Origin: Oscillospiraceae bacterium
Lineage (GTDB): Bacteria; Bacillota; Clostridia; Oscillospirales; Ruminococcaceae
Direction of reading: 5' to 3'
DNA: 64,000 nucleotides
Assembly: GCA_902790675.1 (NCBI GenBank)
Contig: CADASU010000002.1
Location: forward strand, 62,001 to 126,000
Below the pieces are notes generated by a model, which saw only the letters and a list, made by a program, of their open reading frames with translations, was not told the origin of the DNA and did no database searches. This document shows, piece by piece, positions 9,118 to 18,217 of this stretch. The first letter of the stretch is position 1; each line of letters begins with the position of its first letter. The translations under genes and the position numbers were made by a program.

Positions 9118-9570
9118 ATGAGGGCACCGTTTCAAATATTAGCAATTCCATACAAAACAAAACCAGAACTACAATACTGCGTTTTTTATCGCAATAGTTC
9201 TGGTCAATGTCAATTTATTGCTGGTGGAGGAGAAAATAATGAGAGTCCAACTAATGCAGCTGTAAGAGAAATTAAAGAAGAAACTTCAATAGAAATAAAA
9301 CATATTATAAAACTCAATTCTATTGCATACATTCCGGTAAACGTAATACCAAAACAATATAGAAAACAATGGAATAAAAACGCTTTTGTAATTCCCGAAT
9401 ATACTTTTGGCTTTGAATGTAATTCCAAAATAAATATTTCTCATGAACATTTTAAATTTGAATGGTTAAAATATAGTGATGCCATTAAAAAACTTACATG
9501 GGATTCAAATAAAACAGCACTATTTGAGCTTAACTGTTTATTGCAAAGTAAAATTTATAATGAATTATAA
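9118..9570 (+). CDS. Nudix hydrolase
   Basis: A 150-residue pyrophosphohydrolase. The Nudix box G-x5-E-x7-RExxEExxU is present as a GGGENNE segment followed by REIKEETSI, with Thr in place of the usual Gly near its end. The N-terminal strand MRAPFQILAIPY and the late FEWLKY segment are typical of the small dNTP/dinucleotide pyrophosphatase group. The substrate is undetermined. Strong AAGGAG site before the ATG. Transcribed with the preceding GNAT gene; converges on the RlmL-like methyltransferase, whose stop is 3 nt away. Confidence 0.85.
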   Translation: MRAPFQILAIPYKTKPELQYCVFYRNSSGQCQFIAGGGENNESPTNAAVREIKEETSIEIKHIIKLNSIAYIPVNVIPKQYRKQWNKNAFVIPEYTFGFECNSKINISHEHFKFEWLKYSDAIKKLTWDSNKTALFELNCLLQSKIYNEL

Positions 9571-9573
9571 TTT

Positions 9574-10704
9574 TTATTTAAAATACATAAACAAATTACA
9601 CTTTAACATACCATTGTATAGCTTTCTTTTTTTATCACAATTTCTTCCAAAAAGCTTTTCAAAATCTTTATGAGGACTAATAATATAATAACTCCAGCCT
9701 TTCTTTTTCTTAAAAACTTTACCCATAGTTTTAATTATATTTTCCGCTTGCTTTTTTTCTAAAAGTCTTTCTCCATATGGAGGATTACATAAAACTATTC
9801 CAGTTTCAGTCTCATTTAAATTAAATTTCTTTATATCTCTTTGTTTGAATTTAATTATAGAATCCACACCAGCTTTTTTTGAATTGTTTAAAGATAGTTC
9901 AACTGCTTGTTCATCAATATCTAGCCCAATTCCACGAAAATCTATATCACTCCTAATCAAACTTATAGCTCTAAGTCGCTCACTTTTCCAAACATCTTTT
10001 CCAATTTGCCCCCATTGTTCACTAACAAAATTACGATTAATTCCCGGAGCAATATTTTTAGATTTTAAAGCACTTTCAATTAAAAAAGTTCCCGATCCGC
10101 AAAATGGATCATATACAATAGAAAAAGGCTTAACATGAGCTAAATCAATTATTCCGCATGCTAAAGTTTCTTTAATGGGAGCAACTGCAGAATTTTTCCG
10201 ATACCCACGTTTATGTAAACCTTCCCCTGATGTATCTATATACAATGAAACTACATTTTTAATAATTGAAAATTGAATTTGATATAAACAACCTGTTTCC
10301 GAAAACCAGTCAACTTTATATGATTGCTTAAGCCTATCAACCACAGCCTTTTTTATTATAGACTGACAATCAGGAACACTTCTAAGCTGCGAATTAATAG
10401 AATGACCTTTAACGGGAAATCTATCTAACTTTCCTATCCAATTTTCCCAAGGCAAACTTTTAGTTTTTTCAAATAGTTCATCAAAAGCATTAGCTTCAAA
10501 TTCTCCCATCTTTAAAAGAACTCGTTCTGCCGTTCGCAGCATTAAATTGGCACGAGGTAAAAATTCTATACCACCTGAAAACTGAACCCTTCCATCAGTT
10601 GTTTTTATATTTTCAGCACCAATTCTCTTTATTTCACCCGAAAGAACACTTTCTATTCCAAAGTGACAAGGACAAACAAATTCTAAATTTTCCAAACAAA
10701 TCAC
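9574..10704 (-). CDS. THUMP-domain class I RNA methyltransferase (RlmL/YpsC-like)
   Basis: A 376-residue SAM-dependent methyltransferase predicted to N2-methylate guanosine in 23S rRNA, as for RlmL-type enzymes. There is an N-terminal ferredoxin-like plus THUMP region (about residues 1-155) and then a Rossmann methyltransferase domain with motif I YDPFCGSGTFLIES and the catalytic motif CNPPYGER. The length equals the Firmicute YpsC group and lacks the second methyltransferase domain of E. coli RlmL. Upstream of it lies the amidohydrolase gene, 17 nt away on the same strand, so the two may be co-transcribed. Confidence 0.88.
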   Translation of the reverse strand: MICLENLEFVCPCHFGIESVLSGEIKRIGAENIKTTDGRVQFSGGIEFLPRANLMLRTAERVLLKMGEFEANAFDELFEKTKSLPWENWIGKLDRFPVKGHSINSQLRSVPDCQSIIKKAVVDRLKQSYKVDWFSETGCLYQIQFSIIKNVVSLYIDTSGEGLHKRGYRKNSAVAPIKETLACGIIDLAHVKPFSIVYDPFCGSGTFLIESALKSKNIAPGINRNFVSEQWGQIGKDVWKSERLRAISLIRSDIDFRGIGLDIDEQAVELSLNNSKKAGVDSIIKFKQRDIKKFNLNETETGIVLCNPPYGERLLEKKQAENIIKTMGKVFKKKKGWSYYIISPHKDFEKLFGRNCDKKRKLYNGMLKCNLFMYFK

Positions 10705-10721
10705 CTAATATTTTTTTAATA

Positions 10722-11876
10722 CTAATTAACAATATTTCCATCAATAACAACATATTTTGGTTCAGAAAAAGGAGAAAATATATCTTCATTTAACCTAAAT
10801 GCAACAAAATTAGCTAATTTTCCTTTTTCAATTGATCCAACTTTATCATATATTCCACAAACTTCAGCAGCCGTTTTCGTAATGGACGAAATGGCTTGTT
10901 CTTTTGAAAGGCCATTTTTTATGGCAATACCACAGGAAAGTAAAATATACTGACTGGGTATAACTGGATGATCAGTGCATATGGCAACATTAGCATTATT
11001 TTCAACCAACTTAGCTGTGTTATATGTCCTCTGATTTCTCAGCTCTGGCTTAGATCTATCACATATTATAGGACCAGAAATAATATTGACGCCTTCTAAA
11101 GACTTTGCTATTAAATGGCCTTCTGTAGCGTGCACTAAAACATAATCTAAATTAAATTCTTTAGCTATTCTTATAGCAGTATAAATATCATCAGCTCTGT
11201 GGCAATGAAAAAAGGCTTTAATTTTCCTATCAAGCAAACCTAATAAAGACTCACATTTAAAATCAAATTCCAACTCATCTAAATCTTCATTATTATTTTT
11301 TAATTTTTCAAGACTCATTTTATATCGCCTAGCTTTTTCGAGCTGTTCTCTTATTAAAGCCACAATTCCCATTCTAGTAATTGGAGTTTGCTCCTTTTCA
11401 CTATAAATATGTTTAGGATTCTCACCCAATGCAAATTTTATTCCAACAGGATCTTTAATAATCATTTCATCTACACAATTACCAAAAGTTTTCATAGCAA
11501 CAAAACTACCACCTATTGGATTTGCACTACCAGGACCGGTTACAACAGTTGTTATTCCAGCATTAACAGCCTCTTGAAAACAATAATCCATTGGGTTTAT
11601 AGAATCAATTGCTCTAAGCTGAGGAAGAATGGGATCGGTTTCTTCATTTCCATCACTTCCTTCAAAATCAATTCCATCCTCCCACATGCCAATATGTGAA
11701 TGCGAATCAATAAAACCAGGATATACCTCTAAGCCGTCCCAATCAACACAATCATTAAAATCAGGACAATTCTCCATATCACCAACTTGCTTTATTAAAC
11801 CATTTTCGACCAATATAAAACCTTTTTGTATAATTTCCTCAGGCGTTTTGAATATTTTAGCATTAGTATATATCAT
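10722..11876 (-). CDS. Amidohydrolase (imidazolonepropionase-like TIM barrel)
   Basis: A 384-residue metal-dependent hydrolase. Metal-site elements are visible in order: GFIDSHSHIG (H-x-H), FHCHRADD, VHATEGH and ICTDHPV (final Asp). N- and C-terminal strands form the usual small beta-sandwich. Such proteins are common in Clostridia as uncharacterised 'amidohydrolase' next to unrelated genes; the substrate (cyclic amide, dipeptide or similar) is not known. The AGAGG ribosome site is 8 nt before the ATG. Confidence 0.85.
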   Translation of the reverse strand: MIYTNAKIFKTPEEIIQKGFILVENGLIKQVGDMENCPDFNDCVDWDGLEVYPGFIDSHSHIGMWEDGIDFEGSDGNEETDPILPQLRAIDSINPMDYCFQEAVNAGITTVVTGPGSANPIGGSFVAMKTFGNCVDEMIIKDPVGIKFALGENPKHIYSEKEQTPITRMGIVALIREQLEKARRYKMSLEKLKNNNEDLDELEFDFKCESLLGLLDRKIKAFFHCHRADDIYTAIRIAKEFNLDYVLVHATEGHLIAKSLEGVNIISGPIICDRSKPELRNQRTYNTAKLVENNANVAICTDHPVIPSQYILLSCGIAIKNGLSKEQAISSITKTAAEVCGIYDKVGSIEKGKLANFVAFRLNEDIFSPFSEPKYVVIDGNIVN

Positions 11877-11987
11877 AAATTATAACCTCTAAACATCAAT
11901 AACATATGTATTATATATAGCCTCTTAATTGTAGCATATTTAAAATACATATACAACAAAATAGAAATATATATCCTAACCAACAAA

Positions 11988-12030
11988 ATATCATCTTGTT
12001 TTTGTATATATTCCATAAACAAGATGATAT
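11988..12030 (-). terminator. Terminator after fba
   Basis: A perfect 14-bp inverted repeat, ATATCATCTTGTTT (11988-12001) and its complement (12017-12030), followed on the minus strand by a short T-rich run. Confidence 0.7.
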
Positions 12031-12061
12031 CAATATTAGCCTATAAATATTAAATTAAAAA

Positions 12062-13090
12062 CTAAAATTCAATGTGTGAACCAACTGAACGCAAATCCTT
12101 ACATGCTTCTATAACTCTTTTAGCCATTCCTGCTTGAGCTTTTTTCAGATAAGAACGTGGATCATATGTTGATTTAACACCAACATTACCCTCAATTTTT
12201 AAAACACCATCATAATTTTTAAAAATATGGTCTGCAACTGGGCGTGTGAACGCATATTGAGTATCTGTATCGATGTTCATTTTAACAACACCATATTCCA
12301 AAGTTTCATGTATTTCTTCTTTTGCTGAACCCGAGCCACCATGAAAAACAAATTTAAAGTGCTTATCAGAGCCATATTTTTCTTTTAAAGCTTGCTGCCC
12401 ATCACGCAAAACAGTAGGCCTGAGTTTAACATTTCCAGGTTTATATACCCCATGAACATTGCCAAAAGTAGCAGCAATAATATATGTTCCTCCAACATCA
12501 TTTAATGTTTCATAAGCTTTAATCATATCTTCTGGTGTTGAATATAGCTTTTCGTTAGCAACATTTTCATTATTAACTCCATCTTCTTCTCCGCCAACCA
12601 CGCCTGTTTCAATTTCCAAAACTATATTATTTTCAGCACAGCGAGCAAGCAAATCTTTAGAAATATTTAAATTTTCAGATAAAGAAATATCAGAACCATC
12701 AAACATATGACTACTAAACAAATTTGGCAGCCCACTTTGACGACGTCTTTTTGTTTCTTCAATTAGTGGCAAAAGATAGTCATTTATATTAGATGCTTTA
12801 CAATGATCTGTGTGTAAAGCAACATTTATATCATAACTATCAGCAACTAATTGGACATAGTTAGCAATTGCAATTGCACCCAAAACTTTATCTTTTATTG
12901 TTGCTCCCGATGCATATGAGGCTCCCCCAATAGAAACTTGAATTATTCCATCAGACTTAGCTTCCTGTAACCCCGCAAGAACAGCACTAGCAGTTTCCAT
13001 ACTAGAAACATTAAATGCAGGATAAGCGTAGTGATTATTATACGCTTTGTCTAACATTTGACAATATTGCCTATAATTTACAACTGGCAT
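12062..13090 (-). CDS. fba: Class II (type A) fructose-1,6-bisphosphate aldolase
   Basis: A 342-residue zinc aldolase that splits fructose-1,6-bisphosphate into DHAP and glyceraldehyde-3-phosphate. Zn ligands and active-site segments are visible: HTDHC, EIETGVVGGEEDG, FGNVHGVY and VFHGGSGS. The sequence follows the long FbaA-type pattern of E. coli and yeast rather than the short Bacillus FbaA pattern. The ribosome site is GGGGG about 10 nt before ATG. It has its own promoter (13135-13163) and terminator, so it is probably monocistronic. It complements the PPi-type phosphofructokinase at 58 kb in glycolysis. Confidence 0.96.
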   Translation of the reverse strand: MPVVNYRQYCQMLDKAYNNHYAYPAFNVSSMETASAVLAGLQEAKSDGIIQVSIGGASYASGATIKDKVLGAIAIANYVQLVADSYDINVALHTDHCKASNINDYLLPLIEETKRRRQSGLPNLFSSHMFDGSDISLSENLNISKDLLARCAENNIVLEIETGVVGGEEDGVNNENVANEKLYSTPEDMIKAYETLNDVGGTYIIAATFGNVHGVYKPGNVKLRPTVLRDGQQALKEKYGSDKHFKFVFHGGSGSAKEEIHETLEYGVVKMNIDTDTQYAFTRPVADHIFKNYDGVLKIEGNVGVKSTYDPRSYLKKAQAGMAKRVIEACKDLRSVGSHIEF

Positions 13091-13134
13091 AAAAACTTAA
13101 CCCCCGACAAATCATAATTAATTTTTACTAAGTA

Positions 13135-13163
13135 ATTATATCTTATTTTTAAACAAACCGCAA
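13135..13163 (-). promoter_or_regulatory. fba promoter
   Basis: Minus strand TTGCGG (13158-13163), 17-nt spacer, TATAAT (13135-13140). The -10 is perfect, the -35 weak. Confidence 0.5.
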
Positions 13164-13182
13164 GTAATAATTTTTATCAAAT

Positions 13183-13211
13183 TTGATTTTCACGCACATA
13201 TACGTTATAAT
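13183..13211 (+). promoter_or_regulatory. Promoter of the 8-oxoguanine glycosylase gene
   Basis: TTGATT (13183-13188), 17-nt spacer, TATAAT (13206-13211), 25 nt before the start codon. Confidence 0.6.
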
Positions 13212-13235
13212 TTGAAGTAAATAGGAGTTTTTAGC

Positions 13236-14027
13236 ATGAAATTTAAATTAAAAATCAATAATTTTTCTCTAAAAGACACACTAATGTGTGGACAATGTTT
13301 TAGATTTAAAATAATAGACTCAGATTATTTTTTGGTTTTTGCTGGCTCTAATTCATCAAAAATCAAACAAGAAAAAGATATTCTAATATTTGAATGTTCT
13401 ACCTGCCAAATAGACTTTTGGGAAAATTATTTTGATATTAGCACAAATTATAAAAAACTATTAAATAATTTTCAGGGAGATAAAATTTTAGAAAAAGCAA
13501 GAGCTACATGTGGTGGAATAAGAATTTTAAGACAAGATCCGTGGGAAACATTAATTTCATTTATAATATCAGCCAATAATAACATTCCTAGGATTCAAAG
13601 TATAATAGACAGATTATGTTCTAATTTCGGGGAAAAAATAAAAAACGGCTTTTCTTTTCCAACAGCACAACATTTAAAAAACTATACACAAGACGATTTA
13701 TCAATACTGAAAGCCGGATTTAGAACAAAATATATAGTTGACGCTATAAAAAAAGTAAATTCTGGTGAAATAGATTTAAAAAAATTTTATACAATTAATA
13801 CACAAATTTCAAAGCAAGAATTAATGAAAATTTGCGGCGTGGGGAACAAAGTATCGGAATGCATATTACTTTTTGGATATCATAAAATGGACGCATTTCC
13901 CATCGATGTTTGGATGAAAAAAACATTGCAAGAACATTATCCCAATGGTTTGAGCGAGCAAATTTTAACTTGTCCTGGCCTAGCCCAACAATTATTATTT
14001 CACAGTAAAAGAAATAATTTAATATAA
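13236..14027 (+). CDS. 8-oxoguanine DNA glycosylase/AP lyase (Ogg1 type)
   Basis: A 263-residue HhH-GPD base-excision glycosylase that removes oxidised guanine. The N-terminal OGG-like domain starts with SLKDTLMCGQCFRF. The helix-hairpin-helix is CGVGNKVSEC with catalytic Lys205, followed by AFPIDVW with catalytic Asp224; the 19-residue spacing equals K249/D268 of human OGG1. The C-terminus GLAQQLLFHSKR matches the end of bacterial OggA-like proteins, so it looks complete. Monocistronic with its own promoter. Such eukaryote-like Ogg genes are common in Clostridia. Confidence 0.93.
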   Translation: MKFKLKINNFSLKDTLMCGQCFRFKIIDSDYFLVFAGSNSSKIKQEKDILIFECSTCQIDFWENYFDISTNYKKLLNNFQGDKILEKARATCGGIRILRQDPWETLISFIISANNNIPRIQSIIDRLCSNFGEKIKNGFSFPTAQHLKNYTQDDLSILKAGFRTKYIVDAIKKVNSGEIDLKKFYTINTQISKQELMKICGVGNKVSECILLFGYHKMDAFPIDVWMKKTLQEHYPNGLSEQILTCPGLAQQLLFHSKRNNLI

Positions 14028-14049
14028 ATTGCCGTATACTAAATATTAC

Positions 14050-14078
14050 TTGACAATTTTTAATGATTTTCATATAAT
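14050..14078 (+). promoter_or_regulatory. greA promoter (perfect consensus)
   Basis: TTGACA (14050-14055), 17-nt spacer, TATAAT (14073-14078). Confidence 0.85.
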
Positions 14079-14142
14079 GTTTTTAAAATTGTTGAAATAA
14101 ATTAAGGCTATATACGATTAATATTTTTGGAGGAGATGCACA

Positions 14143-14622
14143 GTGAGTATAAACAAACAAACAATATTAACTTCTGAAGGTTTAAAAAAATTAGAAAATG
14201 AATTAGAGGAACTCAAAACAAAAACTCGCAAAGATGTTGCATCAAAAATAAAAACTGCAATTTCATTTGGAGATCTTTCTGAAAATAGTGAGTACGATGA
14301 GGCAAAAAATGAGCAAGCGTTAGTTGAGGCTAGAATATCTCAAATTGAAGCGATGCTTAAAGATGTAAAAATTGTTAACTCTAATGAATTAAGCAACGAT
14401 ATAATCGAGATCGGAAGTAAAGTTAAATTAGAAGATATTTCGTATGGAGATATTCTGGAATATAGAATTGTTGGCTCTATGGAAGCAAATCCAATAGAAG
14501 GCAAAATTTCTGATGAATCGCCTGTTGGAAAGTCGCTTTTAGGCCATAAGATCGGTGAAGTGGTAGAAACAGAAACTCCATCAGGTATAATAAAATACAA
14601 AGTATTAAATATAAGCCGTTGA
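14143..14622 (+). CDS. greA: Transcription elongation factor GreA
   Basis: A 159-residue factor that stimulates RNA cleavage by backtracked RNA polymerase. The N-terminal coiled-coil domain carries the motif GDLSENSEYDEAK, whose acidic tip residues act at the polymerase active site, and the C-terminal FKBP-like domain contains SPVGKSLLG. It starts with GTG behind a GGAGGAG site. It is followed by a hairpin and then lysS, the same gene order as in many Firmicutes. Confidence 0.96.
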   Translation: MSINKQTILTSEGLKKLENELEELKTKTRKDVASKIKTAISFGDLSENSEYDEAKNEQALVEARISQIEAMLKDVKIVNSNELSNDIIEIGSKVKLEDISYGDILEYRIVGSMEANPIEGKISDESPVGKSLLGHKIGEVVETETPSGIIKYKVLNISR

Positions 14623-14635
14623 TTTAAAACTGCCA

Positions 14636-14669
14636 AGAAATAAGAAGCGGTAGATAGCTTCTTATTTCT
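14636..14669 (+). terminator. Hairpin between greA and lysS
   Basis: A perfect 13-bp stem (14636-14648 with 14657-14669), 8-nt loop, followed by only a weak T run. It may act as a partial terminator or attenuator between the two genes. Confidence 0.6.
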
Positions 14670-14712
14670 CTATTATTTTGAGTAAAAATTTAAAATTAAG
14701 AGGTGTTTCCAA

Positions 14713-16194
14713 ATGGATAATAATACAACCCAAAATTTAGGAGAACAATTAAAAGTTCGAAGAGAAAAATTAAAGCTTCTACAACAATCGGGACAAGATC
14801 CCTTTTCAATTACTAAATTTGATATAAATTCACATTCCAAAGACATAAAAAATAATTTTGACCAATATGAAGGTAAACAAGTCTGTGCTGCTGGAAGAAT
14901 AATGAGCAAGCGAGTTATGGGAAAAATCAGCTTTGCCGGAATTCAAGATTGTTTTGGAATTATACAATGTTACATAAAAAAAGAATGTATGGATGAAGAA
15001 AATTATCGGCAATTTAAAAAGTTTGATATTGGCGATATAATAGGCGTTGAAGGAGAAGTTTGCAAAACAGAGCGCGGTGAAATATCAATAAAAACCAGCA
15101 AGATAACTCTATTATCTAAATCACTAATTCCCCTACCCGAGAAATTTCATGGCCTTCAAAATATAGATTTGAAATATAGACAAAGATATGTGGATTTAAT
15201 AGTAAATTCCGATGTAAAAGATACATTTATAAAACGTAGTAGAATAATATCTGAAATTAGACGTTTTCTAGACAATGATGCCTTTATAGAAGTTGAAACA
15301 CCTATTTTGAACAATCAAGCTAGCGGTGCTTCTGCAAGACCGTTTAACACCCACCACAATGCGTTAAGTATGGACATGGTTTTAAGAATTGCTCTAGAAC
15401 TTCATTTAAAGAGGCTAATAGTTGGCGGTTTTGAAAAAGTATATGAAATTGGAAGAGTGTTTAGAAATGAAGGAACCGATACTAAACACAATCCTGAATT
15501 TACGTTATTGGAGCTATATCAAGCATATACTGATTTTGAAGGCATGATGGATATAACAGAAAGATTGATAAAAACAGTTGCTCAAAATGTTGTAGGAACA
15601 ACAGTTATTGAATATGGAAACGAGAAAATTGATTTAGATCAACCGTTTAAAAGAATTTCTATGTCTGACTCTGTATTAAAATATTCTGGTGTTGACTTCT
15701 CAAAAATAGATTCGTTAGAACAAGCTAGACAAATTGCCAATCAGCATAATATTAAGTATGAAGACAGACATAAAATTGGAGATATATTGAATTTGTTTTT
15801 TGACGAATATGTTGAAAAGAATTTAATTCAACCTACATTTATAACAGACTACCCCGTTGAAATTTCTCCCCTTGCAAAAAGAAGTCCTAAAAATCCAGAA
15901 ATCACTGAAAGATTTGAATTGTTTATTGTTGGTAAAGAATTTGCAAATGCATTTTCAGAGTTAAATGATCCTATCGACCAACGTGAAAGATTTGAAGCGC
16001 AAGCAGAACTCAAAAAGCAAGGCGATGAAGAAGCTTGTGACGTTGATTACGACTTTTTGAATGCGCTTGAATATGGCATGCCACCAACAGGCGGTATGGG
16101 AATGGGAATTGACAGGCTTGTTATGTTATTAACAAACAACGACAGCATTAGAGACGTCTTGCTGTTCCCAACAATGAAACCTCAACAAGATTAA
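14713..16194 (+). CDS. lysS: Lysyl-tRNA synthetase (class II)
   Basis: A 493-residue class IIb synthetase charging tRNA-Lys. The N-terminal OB-fold anticodon-binding domain (about residues 60-165) is followed by the catalytic core. Motif 1 ends in the IEVETPILN region, motif 2 is RVFRNEGTD...NPEFTLLE, and motif 3 is [12 protein letters not shown] near the C-terminus. The length is standard. The AGAGGTG site lies upstream of the ATG. It is probably co-transcribed with greA through the intervening hairpin. Confidence 0.97.
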   Translation: MDNNTTQNLGEQLKVRREKLKLLQQSGQDPFSITKFDINSHSKDIKNNFDQYEGKQVCAAGRIMSKRVMGKISFAGIQDCFGIIQCYIKKECMDEENYRQFKKFDIGDIIGVEGEVCKTERGEISIKTSKITLLSKSLIPLPEKFHGLQNIDLKYRQRYVDLIVNSDVKDTFIKRSRIISEIRRFLDNDAFIEVETPILNNQASGASARPFNTHHNALSMDMVLRIALELHLKRLIVGGFEKVYEIGRVFRNEGTDTKHNPEFTLLELYQAYTDFEGMMDITERLIKTVAQNVVGTTVIEYGNEKIDLDQPFKRISMSDSVLKYSGVDFSKIDSLEQARQIANQHNIKYEDRHKIGDILNLFFDEYVEKNLIQPTFITDYPVEISPLAKRSPKNPEITERFELFIVGKEFANAFSELNDPIDQRERFEAQAELKKQGDEEACDVDYDFLNALEYGMPPTGGMGMGIDRLVMLLTNNDSIRDVLLFPTMKPQQD

Positions 16195-16241
16195 CATTTT
16201 TATTTTGAGTGAAAAATAGGAATTATGAAATAGGTGAGTTT

Positions 16242-17189
16242 GTGAAAGATAATGATAATGATTATATTTCCGAAAATTTAAAGAAATCATGTGAACCTGC
16301 TCAAATTGCTTCCGAGAATTTAAAGAAATTATGTGAACCGCTGCAAATTGCTTCCGAGAATTTAAAGAAATTATGTGAACCGCTGCAAATTATTGCTTCC
16401 GAGAATTTAAAGAAATTATGTGAAGGACCGCTGCAAATTATTGCTTCCGAGAGTTTCAAGAAATTATGTGAATCACAACAAATCATTCTCAAAGATATCA
16501 ACAATCCACTGAAAATAATGGCACGGGGTTTTGTTAACGAACAAAAATTATTGACAGAAAAAACTAAATACTCAGCTATATTAAAACATAATTGGGCATA
16601 TCCATTTAAAATAACACCCAAAAAAGTAGAAGAATTAAATAAGAAAAACTTTGATGAATATATGCTTGATTTCTTTACAGATAAACGTACGAAAGAAATG
16701 TTTTGCTACATAAACGATAATTTGCCAGAACATCATAAAATGTTATTTAAACAAATTGAAGATGGATATTTTAAAGAAATGTATGCACTTATTAATATTG
16801 CTATTTATCCAATTATTGATGATTTATTAAGTATATTATGTAAAAAAACTAATGAAAAAATATTAGCATCAATAATTGATTGGATTAAACAAAACATTCA
16901 ATATGAAAGTTTTCCTATTATTAAGCTAAGTATGCTATCGAACAATATTGACTCTATTTTTAAATTTTTTAAATTCGATGAGGAAGGGGTATATAATAAT
17001 GAAATATTCCCAAGACGACACCTATCTTTACATGGTAAGAAATACTCAAACAGAAAAATAGATTCTCTAATGCTGCTCAATACACTAACTCAGTTGTTGT
17101 ATTATCGAGAATTCCTAAAACGTTTTAAATTGAAAAAAACAAATGGATCTTATATTATTGAGAAAGTATGCATGCGAAATATGGAATAA
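16242..17189 (+). CDS. Uncharacterised protein: N-terminal tandem repeats, HEPN-like C-terminal motif
   Basis: A 315-residue protein, function unknown. Residues 10-83 are five near-identical copies of a unit reading SENLKKLCEPLQIA, growing from 14 to 16 residues by in-frame codon additions; each unit looks helical and amphipathic. The rest is a mostly helical domain. Near the C-terminus is PRRHLSLHG, in which Arg259-x4-His264 fits the R-x4-6-H pattern of HEPN domains, many of which are RNases in defence and toxin systems. I recall a large group of uncharacterised bacterial proteins ending in a similar NRHxxLHG segment. GTG 16242 is preferred over GTG 16209 because AGGTGA precedes it. It sits 47 nt after lysS and has its own terminator. 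Confidence 0.6.
   Translation: MKDNDNDYISENLKKSCEPAQIASENLKKLCEPLQIASENLKKLCEPLQIIASENLKKLCEGPLQIIASESFKKLCESQQIILKDINNPLKIMARGFVNEQKLLTEKTKYSAILKHNWAYPFKITPKKVEELNKKNFDEYMLDFFTDKRTKEMFCYINDNLPEHHKMLFKQIEDGYFKEMYALINIAIYPIIDDLLSILCKKTNEKILASIIDWIKQNIQYESFPIIKLSMLSNNIDSIFKFFKFDEEGVYNNEIFPRRHLSLHGKKYSNRKIDSLMLLNTLTQLLYYREFLKRFKLKKTNGSYIIEKVCMRNME
16269..16490 (+). repeat. Five in-frame coding tandem repeats (42-48 bp)
   Basis: Units at 16269-16310 (42 bp), 16311-16352 (42), 16353-16397 (45), 16398-16445 (48) and 16446-16490 (45, divergent). Units 2-4 are nearly identical at DNA level; unit 3 has gained an ATT codon and unit 4 a further GGA codon, so expansion is recent and frame-preserving. 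Confidence 0.9.
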
Positions 17190-17236
17190 AACTTTAAAAA
17201 GTATTGTAAAAAAAGATACCTCCAGCTAAATTTTTT

Positions 17237-17263
17237 AGTGACATCAATATATTTAGTGTCACT
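17237..17263 (+). terminator. Terminator after the repeat protein gene
   Basis: Stem AGTGACA (17237-17243) / TGTCACT (17257-17263), followed on the plus strand by TTTTCTT. Confidence 0.65.
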
Positions 17264-17270
17264 TTTCTTA

Positions 17271-17651
17271 TTAATACTTCGAATTAACCCCAAATACACC
17301 ACCAAAGCATGCTGAAACACAAACAATTAAAATTTTTGCAAATTCACTAGCGCTAATTAAAAGACCTGTGCTGAATATTGTCATAATAAATATAATTAGA
17401 CTTAAAACAACCCCACAAATTAGCCCCATTAACAAGCCTTTTTTATGATATAATCTAGCAGCTAGATAGCCAGATACAAAGCCCTCAATTCCACCGCAAA
17501 CAATAATTATTGGATGAATTAAAGCTATAGATAGGTTAGAATGCAAAATTAATAATGCCATAATAGCAAATATTAAAAGCAAGACACAACTCCCCACCAA
17601 AACACCAATACCTACAGAAACTAAAATTTGCTTTAAATCTTTAGCTTTCAA
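17271..17651 (-). CDS. TIGR04086 family membrane protein
   Basis: A 126-residue integral membrane protein with four hydrophobic segments and the pattern GGIEGFVSGYLAARLYHKKGLLMG, a glycine-rich helix pair typical of TIGR04086/DUF3792. Function unknown; in Clostridia it is regularly encoded just downstream of yajC, exactly as here, suggesting a link to membrane protein export. The GGGAGG ribosome site lies upstream of the start. Confidence 0.8.
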   Translation of the reverse strand: MKAKDLKQILVSVGIGVLVGSCVLLLIFAIMALLILHSNLSIALIHPIIIVCGGIEGFVSGYLAARLYHKKGLLMGLICGVVLSLIIFIMTIFSTGLLISASEFAKILIVCVSACFGGVFGVNSKY

Positions 17652-17723
17652 AAAACCTGCCTCCCTTAAATTTATAAATTTAATATTAATATAATCTATG
17701 CCAATAAAAATTTATAAAGAACA

Positions 17724-17760
17724 AAGCATCCGAAATCTATATAAAAAATTTCGGATGCTT
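17724..17760 (-). terminator. Terminator after yajC
   Basis: A 13-bp perfect stem (17724-17736 and 17748-17760) followed by a T-rich stretch on the minus strand. It separates yajC from the TIGR04086 gene, so read-through or a separate start is needed for the latter. Confidence 0.75.
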
Positions 17761-17769
17761 AAAATATTA

Positions 17770-18069
17770 TTATTTATTTGTATTTTCATTTACATTGTCT
17801 ATATTTTGAATTGCCCACTTTTTAACTCTAACTTTATTACGATCATTTCCCGTCTCTAAAACTAACAAATCATCTTTTATTGACGTTACTATGCCAACTA
17901 TTCCTCCTATTGTAACAACAACATCTCCAATTTTAAGAGAATTTCGCATTTCATTCGCTTCCCTATCTCTCTTCTTTTGTGGCTTTATAAATAAAAAATA
18001 AGATATTCCAAACATTGCCACCATCATAAAAATTAAAGGCATAAATGCGCCAACACCCATTGATTCCAT
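17770..18069 (-). CDS. yajC: Preprotein translocase accessory subunit YajC
   Basis: A 99-residue single-span membrane protein, partner of SecDF at the Sec translocon. One transmembrane helix at about residues 9-28 is followed by FIKPQKKRDRE and the soluble domain LKIGDVVVTIGGIVGIV, the family hallmark. The AAGGAG ribosome site lies 8 nt before ATG. The promoter is at 18113-18141. Confidence 0.94.
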   Translation of the reverse strand: MESMGVGAFMPLIFMMVAMFGISYFLFIKPQKKRDREANEMRNSLKIGDVVVTIGGIVGIVTSIKDDLLVLETGNDRNKVRVKKWAIQNIDNVNENTNK

Positions 18070-18112
18070 AAAATTTTCTCCTTAAAAAATATTTTAAAAA
18101 TTATATGAGACT

Positions 18113-18141
18113 ATTATACATGATTTTTTACACATTTACAA
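18113..18141 (-). promoter_or_regulatory. yajC promoter
   Basis: Minus strand TTGTAA (18136-18141), 17-nt spacer, TATAAT (18113-18118). Confidence 0.55.
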
Positions 18142-18217
18142 GTAAATAATACAAAATTATTATAGTTTTTAATATGCATAGGTTCAATGTCTTTATGAAG
18201 AATATAAAAGTATATTC

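Noticed and set aside
8653..9570. GNAT plus Nudix pair as a toxin-antitoxin module
   Set aside because: Both are typical stand-alone housekeeping-type enzymes, there is no DNA-binding partner of RHH/HTH type, and sizes do not fit known GNAT toxins with antitoxins.
14623..14712. T-box leader of lysS
   Set aside because: Only a simple 13-bp hairpin is present in 90 nt; there is no T-box sequence or specifier loop, and greA-lysS looks like one operon.
16269..16490. Direct repeats as a possible CRISPR array
   Set aside because: Units abut without unique spacers, stay in one reading frame and encode a coherent helical motif; there are no cas genes.
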